From Bradyrhizobium sp. C9 (GTDB lineage: Bacteria; Pseudomonadota; Alphaproteobacteria; Rhizobiales; Xanthobacteraceae), in the NCBI RefSeq assembly GCF_002532045.1, contig NZ_NWTG01000028.1, positions 17,849 to 81,848 of the forward strand: a DNA stretch of 64,000 nucleotides, written 5' to 3'. Below, in pieces: positions 41,408 to 50,261 of the stretch. A program made the translations under genes and the position numbers. The notes below the pieces were generated by a model that was given only the letters and a program-made list of their open reading frames with translations, made no database searches and was not told the origin of the DNA. Each line of letters starts with the position of its first letter. Within the stretch, counting starts at the first letter, position 1.

Positions 41408-41472
41408 GATTCCCCGTCCGCGTCCCGACCATACATAAGTGTATTGACAGGCGCCAGCCGGCGGTGTCCTAT

Positions 41473-41506
41473 CCATACAGTACTGTATGGAACAGCACTG
41501 TATGGA
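41473..41506. promoter_or_regulatory. Candidate TetR operator with an extra half site
   Basis: CCATACAGTACTGTATGG at 41473-41490 is a perfect 18-bp palindrome. CACTGTATGG at 41497-41506 repeats its right half. Both lie between the TetR gene and the divergent plus-strand genes, ending 9 nt before the first ATG. Confidence 0.75.
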
Positions 41507-41515
41507 GACGTCGCG

Positions 41516-41866
41516 ATGCGTGATCTTCTGCTGCAAGGCGCCGGCCTCATCGCCATCCTGGTCAGCCTGATCCATGGCGTTCTCGGCGAGACCAAAATAT
41601 TCGCGCGCGCCACCGTCGAGCCGCCGCGGCTGCGCCTCTTGCTTCGCCTGGTCTATCAGGCCGGCACAGTCGCCTGGATCGGCGGCGGCGTGCTGCTGGT
41701 CGCCGCGCCGGCGATGGCCTCCGATGCCGCGCGGCACTGGATCGTGGCGACGCTCGCCATCGTGTTCGGCAGCGCGGCGCTCGCCAATGCAGTCGCGACC
41801 CGCGGCCGGCATTTCGGCTGGATGGCGATGAGCGCCGTCGTGGCGCTTGCCGCCGCCGGCTATTAG
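41516..41866 (+). CDS. Small membrane protein of unknown function
   Basis: 116 residues with about four hydrophobic helices (for example GAGLIAILVSLIHGVLG and AWIGGGVLLVAAPAMA). I recognise no precise family. It starts just after the TetR palindrome and is followed 11 nt later by an enoyl-CoA hydratase-like gene, probably in the same transcript. Confidence 0.75.
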   Translation: MRDLLLQGAGLIAILVSLIHGVLGETKIFARATVEPPRLRLLLRLVYQAGTVAWIGGGVLLVAAPAMASDAARHWIVATLAIVFGSAALANAVATRGRHFGWMAMSAVVALAAAGY

Positions 41867-41877
41867 CTGATGCGATC

Positions 41878-42684
41878 ATGACGACTGATCGCATCAGCCT
41901 GAGCATTGCCAACGGTGTCGCCGACATCAGGCTCGACCGCCCGGACAAGCTCAACGCGCTCGATCCGGCGATGTTTACCGCAATCGCCGACATCGGCGCG
42001 CAGCTTAGGGACAACCCGAAGGTCCGCGCGGTGGTGTTGTCGGGCGAGGGCCAGGCGTTCTGCGCGGGCCTCGATCTCGAACGTCTGGTCGCAACGACGG
42101 AAGGCCAATCCATCCTGCCTTTTGCCGATCTTGGGCAGCGCACCCACGGCATCGCCAACTTCGCGCAGCATCTGGTGTGGCTCTGGCGCGAGTTGCCGGT
42201 ACCGGTGATTGCGGCCGTCCACGGCATCGCGTTCGGCGGCGGCTTTCAGCTGATGCTCGGTGCCGATATCAGATATCTTGCGCCGGCCACGCGTCTGGCC
42301 GTCATCGAAGCCAAATGGGGGCTGGTGCCCGACATGGCCGGAACGCAGCTGATGCGCCATCTCGCGCGCGAAGACGTGGTCCGCGAACTGACCTACACCG
42401 CGCGCGTCTTCTCCGCGGAGGAAGCGCTTGGTTACGGCTTCGCCACCCGGGTCGTCGAACAGCCGCGCCATGCCGCACTGGAGACGGCGCGCGCGATCGC
42501 GGACCGCAGCCCGGACGCGATCCGCGCCGCCAAGCGGCTGCTCAATCTCGCAGCCGATCGCGATGCGGCGACCGGGCTCGCAGCTGAAACGGCCGAGCAG
42601 GCGCTTCTGCTTGGGACCCCCAATCACGTCGAAGCGGTCAGGGCGAATCTCGAACGACGGCCGCCGCAATGGAGTTTTGCATGA
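41878..42684 (+). CDS. Crotonase / enoyl-CoA hydratase family protein
   Basis: 268 residues with the crotonase oxyanion-hole loops LSGEGQAFCAGLDLERL and HGIAFGGGFQLMLGADIR. An active-site Glu appears in VIEAKWGLVPDMAG. Hydratase is likely, but isomerase or another crotonase reaction cannot be excluded. Its stop overlaps the start of the thioesterase gene (ATGA). Confidence 0.87.
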   Translation: MTTDRISLSIANGVADIRLDRPDKLNALDPAMFTAIADIGAQLRDNPKVRAVVLSGEGQAFCAGLDLERLVATTEGQSILPFADLGQRTHGIANFAQHLVWLWRELPVPVIAAVHGIAFGGGFQLMLGADIRYLAPATRLAVIEAKWGLVPDMAGTQLMRHLAREDVVRELTYTARVFSAEEALGYGFATRVVEQPRHAALETARAIADRSPDAIRAAKRLLNLAADRDAATGLAAETAEQALLLGTPNHVEAVRANLERRPPQWSFA

Positions 42685-43103
42685 CCACTGCAACGGGATT
42701 CGATCTGGAGCGTCTTGTTGCGACCAATGCGTCGGCGGCCTTCAACCGGCTGGTCGGCCTCGAGGTGGTTTCCGCCGGTGCCGGTGCAGTGGAGCTGCGC
42801 GTGCCCTGGCGTGATGATCTCACCCAATATGCCGGTCATCTTCACGCGGGCATGATCGCGGCCTTGCTGGATACCGCCTGCGGCTTTGCTGCGGCGTCGA
42901 TGGTCGGTTCCGTCACCGCTTCGCACTTCTCGATGAATTGCCTGAAGCCTGCGGTGGGCCGCTGCTTCATCGCCAAAGGCATCACGTTGCGCGCCGGGCG
43001 CCGGCAGGTGTTCGCTCGCGCCGAGCTGTTTGCGGAGAACGAGCAGGGCGAGGCGTCGCTGGTCGCAACCGGCGAAACCGTCCTCGTTCCGCTCGAGAGT
43101 TGA
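42681..43103 (+). CDS. PaaI-type hot-dog thioesterase
   Basis: 140-residue single hot-dog protein with HLHAGMIAALLDTACGFAA, the signature of PaaI/YbgC-like acyl-CoA thioesterases. ATGA overlap with the crotonase gene indicates coupled translation. The pair probably handles an acyl-CoA intermediate, controlled by the upstream TetR protein. Confidence 0.87.
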   Translation: MTTATGFDLERLVATNASAAFNRLVGLEVVSAGAGAVELRVPWRDDLTQYAGHLHAGMIAALLDTACGFAAASMVGSVTASHFSMNCLKPAVGRCFIAKGITLRAGRRQVFARAELFAENEQGEASLVATGETVLVPLES

Positions 43104-43253
43104 GGACACCCAACCGCAGGGCGCGTGCAATATTTATGGGGCCATCAATTTCCGTGTGGAATCGGCTTACGCGCGGATAACCATGCCACTGAAAGTTGTA
43201 GAAAATTATCGAGAAGACAATTCAACCGGCCTAGCTTGTCCGCGCGGACAACC

Positions 43254-45800
43254 ATGGGCCGACGCATGTTTCGTGTTCTTACGTGTCTTTCAGGTGAGCA
43301 TGACTGGCGGCTCGTTCTGCTCGCCGGCCTGGTCTGCTTCGTTGCCAGCATTGTCGCCGTCAACATCTTCCATCGCGCGATCGCTTCACAGGCGAGGACG
43401 CGGCGGATCTGGATCGCGATCGCGGGAGCTGCGATCGGTTACGGCATCTGGGCCACGCACTTCATTGCCATGCTCGCCTACGAGCCGGGCGTGCCGACCG
43501 GCTACGGTATCGTCCTCACGGCGCTGTCGCTCGCCGTCGCGATGATGCTGACGTCGGTCGGCCTCGGCCTTGCCGCCAGCGACTCCAGCCCCTGGCGCGC
43601 GCCGGTCGGCGGCGCGGTGATCGGAGCCGGCATCGCCAGCATGCATTATCTCGGAATGTGGGCGCTGGAAGTGCCGGGCCATGTGGTGTGGTCGCTCGAC
43701 CTCGTGGTGGCCTCCATCGTGCTCGGCATGCTGTTCGGCTACGCCGCGCTGTCGGTCGCGGTCCGTTATCAGGATCGCTGGATGTCGCTCGTCGCGGCGA
43801 TGTTGCTGACGCTTGCGATCGTGTCGCATCATTTCACCGCGATGGGCGCGGTCGAGATCGTTCCGGACCCGCTGCTGGCTCCGGAAGCCTTGTCGCTCTC
43901 TCCTGCCTTCCTCGCCATCGTGATCGCGGGCGTGGCACTCTCGGTGCTCGGGATGAGCCTGGTCGGGGTGCTTGCCGACCGGCGCCTTGCGCTGCGCACC
44001 CGCCGCTTCGAGGAGATCATCAGCCAGCTTTCGCTGGCGCGACAGCAAGTCGAGGCGTCGCAGAAGGAACTGGAAGAGCAAAGGTTCCGGCTGGACACCG
44101 CGATCAATCACATGGGCGAGGGCCTCTGCATGTTCGATGCGGAGAAGCGCCTCGTCGTGTGCAATGAGCGCTACGCCAAGATGTACCGGCTGCCGCCGGA
44201 ACTGCTGCTGCCCGGCACCGCCCATCGCGAGATCATCACGCATCGGATCGCCAACGGCCTTCTCAAGGGTGAGACCAGCGACAGCGCCGCGACCCAGGTG
44301 CTCGCGACATTGAACGCACTGCCGGCCGACGAGAGCAGCAGCCGGGTCGACGAGCTTGCCGACGGCCGGCTGATCTGCGTGACGCGGCAGCCGATGCCCG
44401 GCGGCGGCTGGGTGGCGACCCATCGCGACGTCACCGAACAGCGGCGCTCCGAGGCCAAGATCACCCATATGGCGCAGCACGACGCGCTGACCGATCTGCC
44501 GAACCGTGTGCTGCTCAAGGAGTGGATGGAGCAGGCGCTTTCCGGCGCGCGGTGCGGCGGACCGAGCCTTGCGGTGCTGATGCTCGATCTCGACCGCTTC
44601 AAGGACGTCAACGACACCCTCGGGCATCCGGCGGGCGATGCGCTGCTGAAGTCGGTGGCCGCGCGGCTCCGCAGGTGCGTCAGCGATACCACGCTGGTGG
44701 CGCGGCTCGGCGGCGACGAGTTCGCCGTGATCGACTACGTCACCGATCCGGTCACGGAAGCCGGTGTGCTCGCCGAGAGGATCAGGAAGGCGCTCAGCGA
44801 GCCGATCGATCTCGGCGATCATCGAGTGACCACCACGGCCAGCATCGGGATTGCGATCGCGCCGCGCGACGGCACCGATTCCGACGAGGTCCTGCGCAGC
44901 GCCGATCTTGCGCTCTACTCGGCCAAGAGCGGTGGCCGCGGCTCGTTCCGCTTCTTCGAGCCGGAGCTCGACCGGCTGCTGCAGACCCGGCGCAGCCTCG
45001 AGCGCGACATGCGCAGCGCGCTCGCCAACGGCGAGTTCGAGCTGCACTATCAGCCGTTCATCAACGTCGCGAGCGGGGAGACCTGCGGCTTCGAGGCGCT
45101 GTTGCGATGGCATCATCCGCAGCGCGGCATGGTCTCGCCGGCGCAGTTCATTCCGCTTGCTGAGGAGACCGGCCTGATCGTGCCGCTCGGCGAATGGGTG
45201 CTGCGCACCGCGTGCGCGGAAGCCGCCAAATGGCCCGACGACCTCAAGATCGCGATCAACCTGTCGCCGGTGCAGTTCAGGAGCCCGGAATTGGTCCCGG
45301 TGATTGTGCACGCGCTGGCAAGCTCGGGGGTTTCGCCAGAACGGCTCGAGCTTGAAGTCACCGAAACGGCGATCATCCAGGACAGCGAGGCGGTGTTCGC
45401 GGCGCTCAGCCAGCTCCATGATCTCGGGGTGCGGATCGCGCTCGACGATTTCGGCACCGGCTATTCGTCGCTGAGCTTCCTGCAGAAGTTTCCGTTCGAC
45501 AAGGTCAAGATCGATCGCAGCTTCGTGTCCGAACTCTCCGGCGCAACCGACGAGTCGCGCCGGATCGCGCGCGCGATCGTTCGCTTCGCGGTCAGCCTCG
45601 GCAAGACGACGACGGCCGAAGGCGTCGAAACTAGGGAGCAGCTCGACATCCTGCGCGCCGATGCCTGCGTGGAAGTGCAGGGCTTCCACTTCAGCCCCGC
45701 GGTGCAGAGCGAGAAGGTCGCCCAGATGATCGGCGGGCGGATGCCGGTCGCGGCCGAACGCCCGGCAGTTCGTCTCGCAATGGCGGGCGCCGCGTCCTGA
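43254..45800 (+). CDS. MHYT-PAS-GGDEF-EAL c-di-GMP turnover protein
   Basis: 848 residues. About seven membrane helices form an MHYT sensor domain (ATHFIAMLAYEPG, SMHYLGMWALEVPG and SHHFTAMGAVEI are its three signature repeats), proposed to sense a diatomic gas through metal. A coiled coil and a PAS-like domain follow. A GGDEF domain has intact GGDEF at about residue 486. The EAL domain has FEALLRW at about 613 and DDFGTGYSSL. Both catalytic motifs are complete, so synthesis and breakdown of c-di-GMP are both possible. An alternative ATG lies four codons in. Confidence 0.92.
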   Translation: MGRRMFRVLTCLSGEHDWRLVLLAGLVCFVASIVAVNIFHRAIASQARTRRIWIAIAGAAIGYGIWATHFIAMLAYEPGVPTGYGIVLTALSLAVAMMLTSVGLGLAASDSSPWRAPVGGAVIGAGIASMHYLGMWALEVPGHVVWSLDLVVASIVLGMLFGYAALSVAVRYQDRWMSLVAAMLLTLAIVSHHFTAMGAVEIVPDPLLAPEALSLSPAFLAIVIAGVALSVLGMSLVGVLADRRLALRTRRFEEIISQLSLARQQVEASQKELEEQRFRLDTAINHMGEGLCMFDAEKRLVVCNERYAKMYRLPPELLLPGTAHREIITHRIANGLLKGETSDSAATQVLATLNALPADESSSRVDELADGRLICVTRQPMPGGGWVATHRDVTEQRRSEAKITHMAQHDALTDLPNRVLLKEWMEQALSGARCGGPSLAVLMLDLDRFKDVNDTLGHPAGDALLKSVAARLRRCVSDTTLVARLGGDEFAVIDYVTDPVTEAGVLAERIRKALSEPIDLGDHRVTTTASIGIAIAPRDGTDSDEVLRSADLALYSAKSGGRGSFRFFEPELDRLLQTRRSLERDMRSALANGEFELHYQPFINVASGETCGFEALLRWHHPQRGMVSPAQFIPLAEETGLIVPLGEWVLRTACAEAAKWPDDLKIAINLSPVQFRSPELVPVIVHALASSGVSPERLELEVTETAIIQDSEAVFAALSQLHDLGVRIALDDFGTGYSSLSFLQKFPFDKVKIDRSFVSELSGATDESRRIARAIVRFAVSLGKTTTAEGVETREQLDILRADACVEVQGFHFSPAVQSEKVAQMIGGRMPVAAERPAVRLAMAGAAS

Positions 45801-46028
45801 TCGAAGGGCCGTGTCAGCAGATTCGGATGCCCATGAGGCGTAAGGCCGCAGCAGGCGGTCAAAACCAAATTGCGCGTGGAGCGCAAAGCGGTTTTCGCGG
45901 CCGTTAGAATTTCTCTAAAGCGAGCCGCATCCGCGCTTCCTTGACTTGGCAATCACCTCAGCATTCTTCACGCATGTGCTCTGCGCGATGGCGTTGTGGG
46001 CATGATCGTCAACGGAGGGGAGATACGC

Positions 46029-46307
46029 GTGAGAGTGATTATGAGCGCTGCGCTTGCAGTGTGCGTTCTGGGGTTTGCGGGATCGGCAGCATTCGCCGAC
46101 GGCTACAAGACTTGCACCAAGCTCGACAAGGCATCGTGGAAGCCGGCAAGCGATGCCGAAGCCAAGGCCAAGGCCGCTGGCTACGAGGTGCGCCGCTCGA
46201 AGATCGAGGGCTCCTGCTACGAAGTGTACGGCGTCAAGGAAGGCAAGCTCTACGAGCTGTTCTACAGCCCGGAAGATCTCAGCCTGAAGCACACGATCAC
46301 CAAGTGA
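46029..46307 (+). CDS. PepSY-type periplasmic protein
   Basis: 92-residue secreted protein. A GTG start is chosen because GGAGGGGAG lies about 7 nt upstream and it gives the signal peptide MRVIMSAALAVCVLGFAGSAAFA. The mature part (ASDAEAKAKAAGYEVRRSKIEG, then CYEVYGVKEGKLYELFY) resembles the PepSY_2 fold and contains two cysteines. The cytochrome b gene follows 34 nt later. PepSY protein plus cytochrome b561 is a recurring pair. Confidence 0.82.
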   Translation: MRVIMSAALAVCVLGFAGSAAFADGYKTCTKLDKASWKPASDAEAKAKAAGYEVRRSKIEGSCYEVYGVKEGKLYELFYSPEDLSLKHTITK

Positions 46308-46341
46308 ATCTTCAAGTGAATCGTCGAGTGAAGCAGGCACG

Positions 46342-46896
46342 ATGACGAAGGCGGCGCCCGGCGCCCGCGGCGCCACTACCGTGCAGGTCTGGGACCTGCC
46401 GCTGCGGCTCTGGCACTGGGCGCTCGCCATCCTCGTCCTGGTCGCTTGGGTGACGCCCAACGTCTATGACCGGCTGCACCGGCTGGCGGGCTATGCCGTG
46501 ATCGGGCTATTGGCGTTCCGGCTGATCTGGGGCTTCGCCGGCACGCGCTATGCGCGTTTCGGCAAGCTTGGTATCCGCTTGCGCGCCGCACCGCGCTACA
46601 TCTGGAATCTCCGCCGCGGCATCACCGGCCGCTATATCGGGCTCAATCCCGCGGGCACCGTAATGCTGGTGGCGCTGCTGCTCATGCTCGCGGTGTCCGC
46701 GATCACGGGTGCGATGGAGGTCACCGTCACCTTCTTCGGCGTGTGGTGGGTCGAGGACAGCCACGCCTACGCCTCGGATGCGGTCATCATCCTGGTCGCT
46801 TTGCACGTGCTCGGCGTCATCGTGGTGGGATTGCTGCAGCGTCAGAACCTGGTGCGCGCGATGTTCACCGGACGCAAGCAGCTCCGCAATCGTTGA
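46342..46896 (+). CDS. Cytochrome b561-like membrane protein
   Basis: 184-residue four-helix b-type cytochrome similar to Ni/Fe-hydrogenase cytochrome b and cytochrome b561 families. Haem-ligand histidines appear in VWDLPLRLWHWALA, DRLHRLAGYAVIG and IILVALHVLGVI. It is likely to pass electrons across the inner membrane, perhaps to or from the small PepSY protein encoded just before. Confidence 0.87.
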   Translation: MTKAAPGARGATTVQVWDLPLRLWHWALAILVLVAWVTPNVYDRLHRLAGYAVIGLLAFRLIWGFAGTRYARFGKLGIRLRAAPRYIWNLRRGITGRYIGLNPAGTVMLVALLLMLAVSAITGAMEVTVTFFGVWWVEDSHAYASDAVIILVALHVLGVIVVGLLQRQNLVRAMFTGRKQLRNR

Positions 46897-46904
46897 TCTC
46901 CGCG

Positions 46905-46921
46905 CAAACGCCTTGCGTTTG
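46905..46921. repeat. Short hairpin between convergent genes
   Basis: CAAACGC and GCGTTTG around a 3-nt loop, between the cytochrome b and LON-domain genes. It resembles the inner hairpin of the family B repeat at 17415-17548. No T-run. Confidence 0.5.
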
Positions 46922-46938
46922 TCGCGAGGGATCATCCC

Positions 46939-47613
46939 TCATTGCACCGGCGGGTCGCCCGAGGTGCGCTTCTTGGCGAGGTCCATCTCGGTGACCGCGA
47001 TCAGGATCTCGGCGCGGGTCTTCAGGTCGGGCGCTTCCAGCATTGCCTGCTTCTCGGCCGGGCCATAGGGCGACATCATCGCCAGTGCATTGACCAGCGC
47101 CTCGTTCGGTGCGGACTCGATGCCTTCCCAGTCGACCTTCAGATTGTTGGCCTCGAGGAAATCGGCGAGCACTTCGAGCAGCGCCTTGCGATCGACGGCG
47201 TCCTCGCCCTTGCGCGCGGTGAAGTCGCCGGCGAAGGAGAAGAAGTCGACCTTGCACTGCCGGTACGCCGTCTGCACGGCCAGCTCCTCGATCACCTTGA
47301 AGCGCGCCACGCCGGTCAGTTCGAGGATGTAGCGGCCGTCGCCGGATTCGGCGAGCTGGGTGATGCGGCCGACGCAGCCGATGCGGAACAGCGCCGGCTT
47401 CGCCTCCTTCTGCGAATGCGCCACGTCGGGCTGGATCATGCCGATCAGGCGGTGACCGTCGCGCAGCGCGTCGTCGATCATCGCGAGATAGCGTGGCTCG
47501 AAGATGTTGAGCGGCATCTGGCCGCGCGGCAACAGCAGCGCGCCAGGCAGCGGGAACACCGGGATCACCTCCGGGAGCTCGCCGGGCCCGCGATATTCGG
47601 CATTGATCGGCAT
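46939..47613 (-). CDS. LON substrate-binding domain protein
   Basis: 224 residues corresponding to the N-terminal domain of Lon protease only (IPVFPLPGALLLPRGQMPLNIFEPRY, then RIGCVGRITQLAESGDGRY). There is no ATPase or protease part. Stand-alone LON-domain proteins are common in alphaproteobacteria; their role is not established. It lies 30 nt downstream of the thioredoxin-TPR gene, a conserved pairing. Confidence 0.9.
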   Translation of the reverse strand: MPINAEYRGPGELPEVIPVFPLPGALLLPRGQMPLNIFEPRYLAMIDDALRDGHRLIGMIQPDVAHSQKEAKPALFRIGCVGRITQLAESGDGRYILELTGVARFKVIEELAVQTAYRQCKVDFFSFAGDFTARKGEDAVDRKALLEVLADFLEANNLKVDWEGIESAPNEALVNALAMMSPYGPAEKQAMLEAPDLKTRAEILIAVTEMDLAKKRTSGDPPVQ

Positions 47614-47643
47614 CTGCGGTCCCGCTGCTGTGACGGGCGTGCG

Positions 47644-48555
47644 TTACGAGAACAATATCGTCGACAACCGCCTGCGCCCCTCGACGGTTGCCTCATCGGT
47701 GCCGCCCCACGCCTCGAAGAACTGCACCAGCTGCTTGCGCGCGCCGTCGTCGTTCCACTTGCGGTCACGCTTGACGATCGCGAGCAGCTGCTCGGTCGCC
47801 TCCGCGCGCTTGTTCATTGCATTGAGCGCGGTCGCGAGATCGAACCTCGCCTGATGATCGAGCGGGTTTGCGGCGACTTTCTGTTCCAGCTCCGCGATCG
47901 GGCCGACCGATTGCGCCTGTTCGGCGAGATCGATCGCCGCCTGCACAGCCTTCACCGCGGCGTCATTGCGCTTGGACTCCGGCACCATCGCGAGCGTCTG
48001 CTTGGCCTGCTCGACCGCACCCGAGGTGACGTAGCACTTGGCGAGGCCGGCCAGCGCCGCGATGTTGGTGGCGTCGTGCGCCAGCACCTCGGCATAGATC
48101 TGCGCCGCACCCTCGACATCGCCCTCGGCGAGCACCGCGTCGGCCTCGGCCAGGATCTCCGCGAGATTGGGCTCGCCGGCGGCGGGCACACCCTTGGTGA
48201 TCTTCTCGATGAAGGCGTTGATCTGGCTCTCCGGCACCGCGCCCATGAAGCCGTCGGCGGGCTGGCCGTTGACGAAGGCGATCACGGCCGGGATCGACTG
48301 AATGCCCATCTGGCCGGGGATCTGCGGATGCTCGTCGATGTTCATCTTGACCAGCTTGACCCGGCCCTTGGCGTTGCGGACCGCCTTTTCCAGCATCGGC
48401 GTGAGCTGGCGGCAGGGACCGCACCACGGCGCCCAGAAGTCGATCATGACCGGCTGGCGGCGCGATTCCTCGATGACGTCCTTGACGAAGGTCTGGGTCG
48501 TCGTCTCTTTGATCAGATCGGGCGCTGCCTGGGGCGTGGGGCCGCCCTGCTCCAT
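47644..48555 (-). CDS. Thioredoxin-TPR protein (CnoX/YbbN-like)
   Basis: 303 residues: a thioredoxin domain with the redox motif WCGPC in VMIDFWAPWCGPCRQLTP, then a C-terminal TPR region (EADAVLAEGDVEGAAQIYAEVL and repeats). E. coli CnoX is a holdase that hands chlorinated proteins to GroEL; here the active WCGPC suggests true redox activity. The ATG at 48555 is chosen; a GTG three codons earlier is possible. Confidence 0.9.
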   Translation of the reverse strand: MEQGGPTPQAAPDLIKETTTQTFVKDVIEESRRQPVMIDFWAPWCGPCRQLTPMLEKAVRNAKGRVKLVKMNIDEHPQIPGQMGIQSIPAVIAFVNGQPADGFMGAVPESQINAFIEKITKGVPAAGEPNLAEILAEADAVLAEGDVEGAAQIYAEVLAHDATNIAALAGLAKCYVTSGAVEQAKQTLAMVPESKRNDAAVKAVQAAIDLAEQAQSVGPIAELEQKVAANPLDHQARFDLATALNAMNKRAEATEQLLAIVKRDRKWNDDGARKQLVQFFEAWGGTDEATVEGRRRLSTILFS

Positions 48556-48653
48556 TATCGTCACGTTGTCCTCGCCTTGGTCTTCTGAGGTCGGAAAAAT
48601 ACGCGGGCGTTCTAGCACGCTCCGGACGGCGTGTTCAGCCGTTCTGTCAGCCT

Positions 48654-48678
48654 GGAGCATGATCCGGGAACATGCTCC
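48654..48678. repeat. Short inverted repeat
   Basis: GGAGCATG and CATGCTCC, perfect 8-bp arms 9 nt apart, lie in the divergent gap between the thioredoxin-TPR and SRPBCC genes. It could be an operator or a dispersed-repeat fragment. Confidence 0.45.
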
Positions 48679-48803
48679 GTAGATGGCGGTCGGCCGGCAA
48701 AATTCAATCGCCTGCCGCCCGGCCTGTTCCATCGGAGATCGGGTGGGTTTGAGGTCCGGAACGGCCGACGATGGCGCTCCTTCATGGCAACAGGGGATCG
48801 CCC

Positions 48804-49259
48804 ATGGCAAAGGCCTATTACAGCACCGTATTCGAGCAGCCGGCCGGGGAGGTCTGGAAAATCATCCGCGATTTCAACAATTACCCGGTCTGGGTCCGTG
48901 GTGCGGGCACCAGCGAGATCGAGGACGGCAAGTCCGGCGACAGCATCGGCGCCGTACGCAACGTCTTGTACCGGGAACGGCGGATCCGGCAGCGGCTGCT
49001 CGCCCAGTCCGACGTCGAGCGCTTCCAGACCTACGAATTTGCCGGTCCACCGACCCTGCCGATGACGGATTTCAGCGCGACCCTGCGGGTGACCCCGGTG
49101 GTCGACGGCGACCGGGCCTTCATCGAATGGTGGGCGGTGTTCGATTGCGACGCGGACCGCCGCGTCGAACTGGCGCAGACGCTGACCGGCTGGTTCGAGA
49201 CCTGGCTCGAATCGCTCCGGGATGAGATGGCTCTGAGGCTGGTTCCGGCCGAAACATAA
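48804..49259 (+). CDS. SRPBCC-family protein
   Basis: 151-residue START/Bet v1-like protein (polyketide cyclase/dehydrase type). YYSTVFEQPAGEVWKIIRDFNNYPVWV opens the fold; FIEWWAVFDCDADRR is late in it. The ligand is unknown. The ATG at 48804 starts the domain directly. Confidence 0.83.
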   Translation: MAKAYYSTVFEQPAGEVWKIIRDFNNYPVWVRGAGTSEIEDGKSGDSIGAVRNVLYRERRIRQRLLAQSDVERFQTYEFAGPPTLPMTDFSATLRVTPVVDGDRAFIEWWAVFDCDADRRVELAQTLTGWFETWLESLRDEMALRLVPAET

Positions 49260-49419
49260 AAAGAAATCGTCGCGGTGACTGGTTTTGGCCGATTCGGGGT
49301 CAATTTTTAAGGAAACCGTGCGATTTCGTGAAGTTCGGACCGCGCTCTTGTGTTGCATTCACAGACAGCATTTGGCATAGGTCTGCCGTTGCCGGCGAGC
49401 GATCGCCGCCATTTCGGAT

Positions 49420-49494
<75 letters not shown>

Positions 49495-49530
49495 GAATAT
49501 CTCGCTGACCGAGCTGACAGTCTGATGAAG

Positions 49531-49555
49531 GCCCGCCCATTGGTGCGGGCTTTTT
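49531..49555 (+). terminator. Terminator of tRNA-Gly
   Basis: GCCCGC (49531-49536) pairs with GCGGGC (49545-49550) around an 8-nt loop and is followed by TTTTT. Confidence 0.85.
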
Positions 49556-50261
49556 GCTGTTCGAACGGTGTTGTGATCTCGCGCCCAGGATGCCGCGGCC
49601 TGCGACGGCCGCTTCTGCCCGCTGCCGCGCGTGAGTGACGCAGAGAATGTCAGGACCCGCGAGGCGGTCCATCCCGCCGCCGTGGTGAAGCTGCATTCCG
49701 CCTCCGACGTCGATAGCGCCACAACCGAAGCGGGCGAGAGCTGCAAGGCGCTCGCCGATGCATTCCGATTCCAGCGCGCGATCGCGCCGCACTGCGCGTG
49801 CAGCGCCGCCGCATCCACCGGACTGTCGCCGATTGCGATCGCGGACAACTTGATGCTGCGGATCGGCGACATCATCGCCGCCGATGACGGCTTCAAGATC
49901 GCGGCGATCTTTGGCGGGCCGAAGCGCAGTGTGTTGTTCAGGCCGCTGCCGAAGGCACAGGCGCTCGGGCGTTCGCGCCTCTTGTCGCGATAGACGCGAT
50001 CGCGAGCGTTAGCTTCGTTCGAATATTACGCTGCGGTGCAGAATGCCTTGTTATCAGGCAGCCAGCGCGAGAAAATTTCGTCTCAAATTTCGTCTCAACT
50101 TGTTTTGACGCAGCGCACACCATCGCACGCGCTTTTCAGCGTCGATGGATGTGCTACCATTTTGCCGTCTGACCTACCTCACAGACCGCCACCATCATCT
50201 CTCAGGGCGTTCAAAATCAATAACAGGCAAGCTGCAACGGCTTGCGTAGGGGAGTGACGCG
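49556..50261. other. Long gene-poor stretch after tRNA-Gly
   Basis: About 700 nt with no convincing gene. A 120-codon plus frame at 49631-49993 and overlapping minus frames exist but show no family features. A perfect 12-bp tandem duplication AAATTTCGTCTC lies at 50073-50096. The last 100 nt presumably hold the promoter of the next gene. It could be remnant DNA next to the tRNA; no integrase or attachment repeat is seen. Confidence 0.45.

Noticed and set aside
43386..45689. 767-codon minus frame opposite the GGDEF-EAL gene
   Set aside because: Antisense to a gene with complete MHYT, GGDEF and EAL motifs.
46942..48588. 548-codon plus frame opposite the LON and thioredoxin-TPR genes
   Set aside because: Antisense shadow; both minus-strand genes have recognisable domains.
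49631..49993. 120-codon plus frame after tRNA-Gly
   Set aside because: No recognisable domain, no ribosome site, and overlapping minus-strand frames of similar size; kept only as part of the gene-poor stretch.
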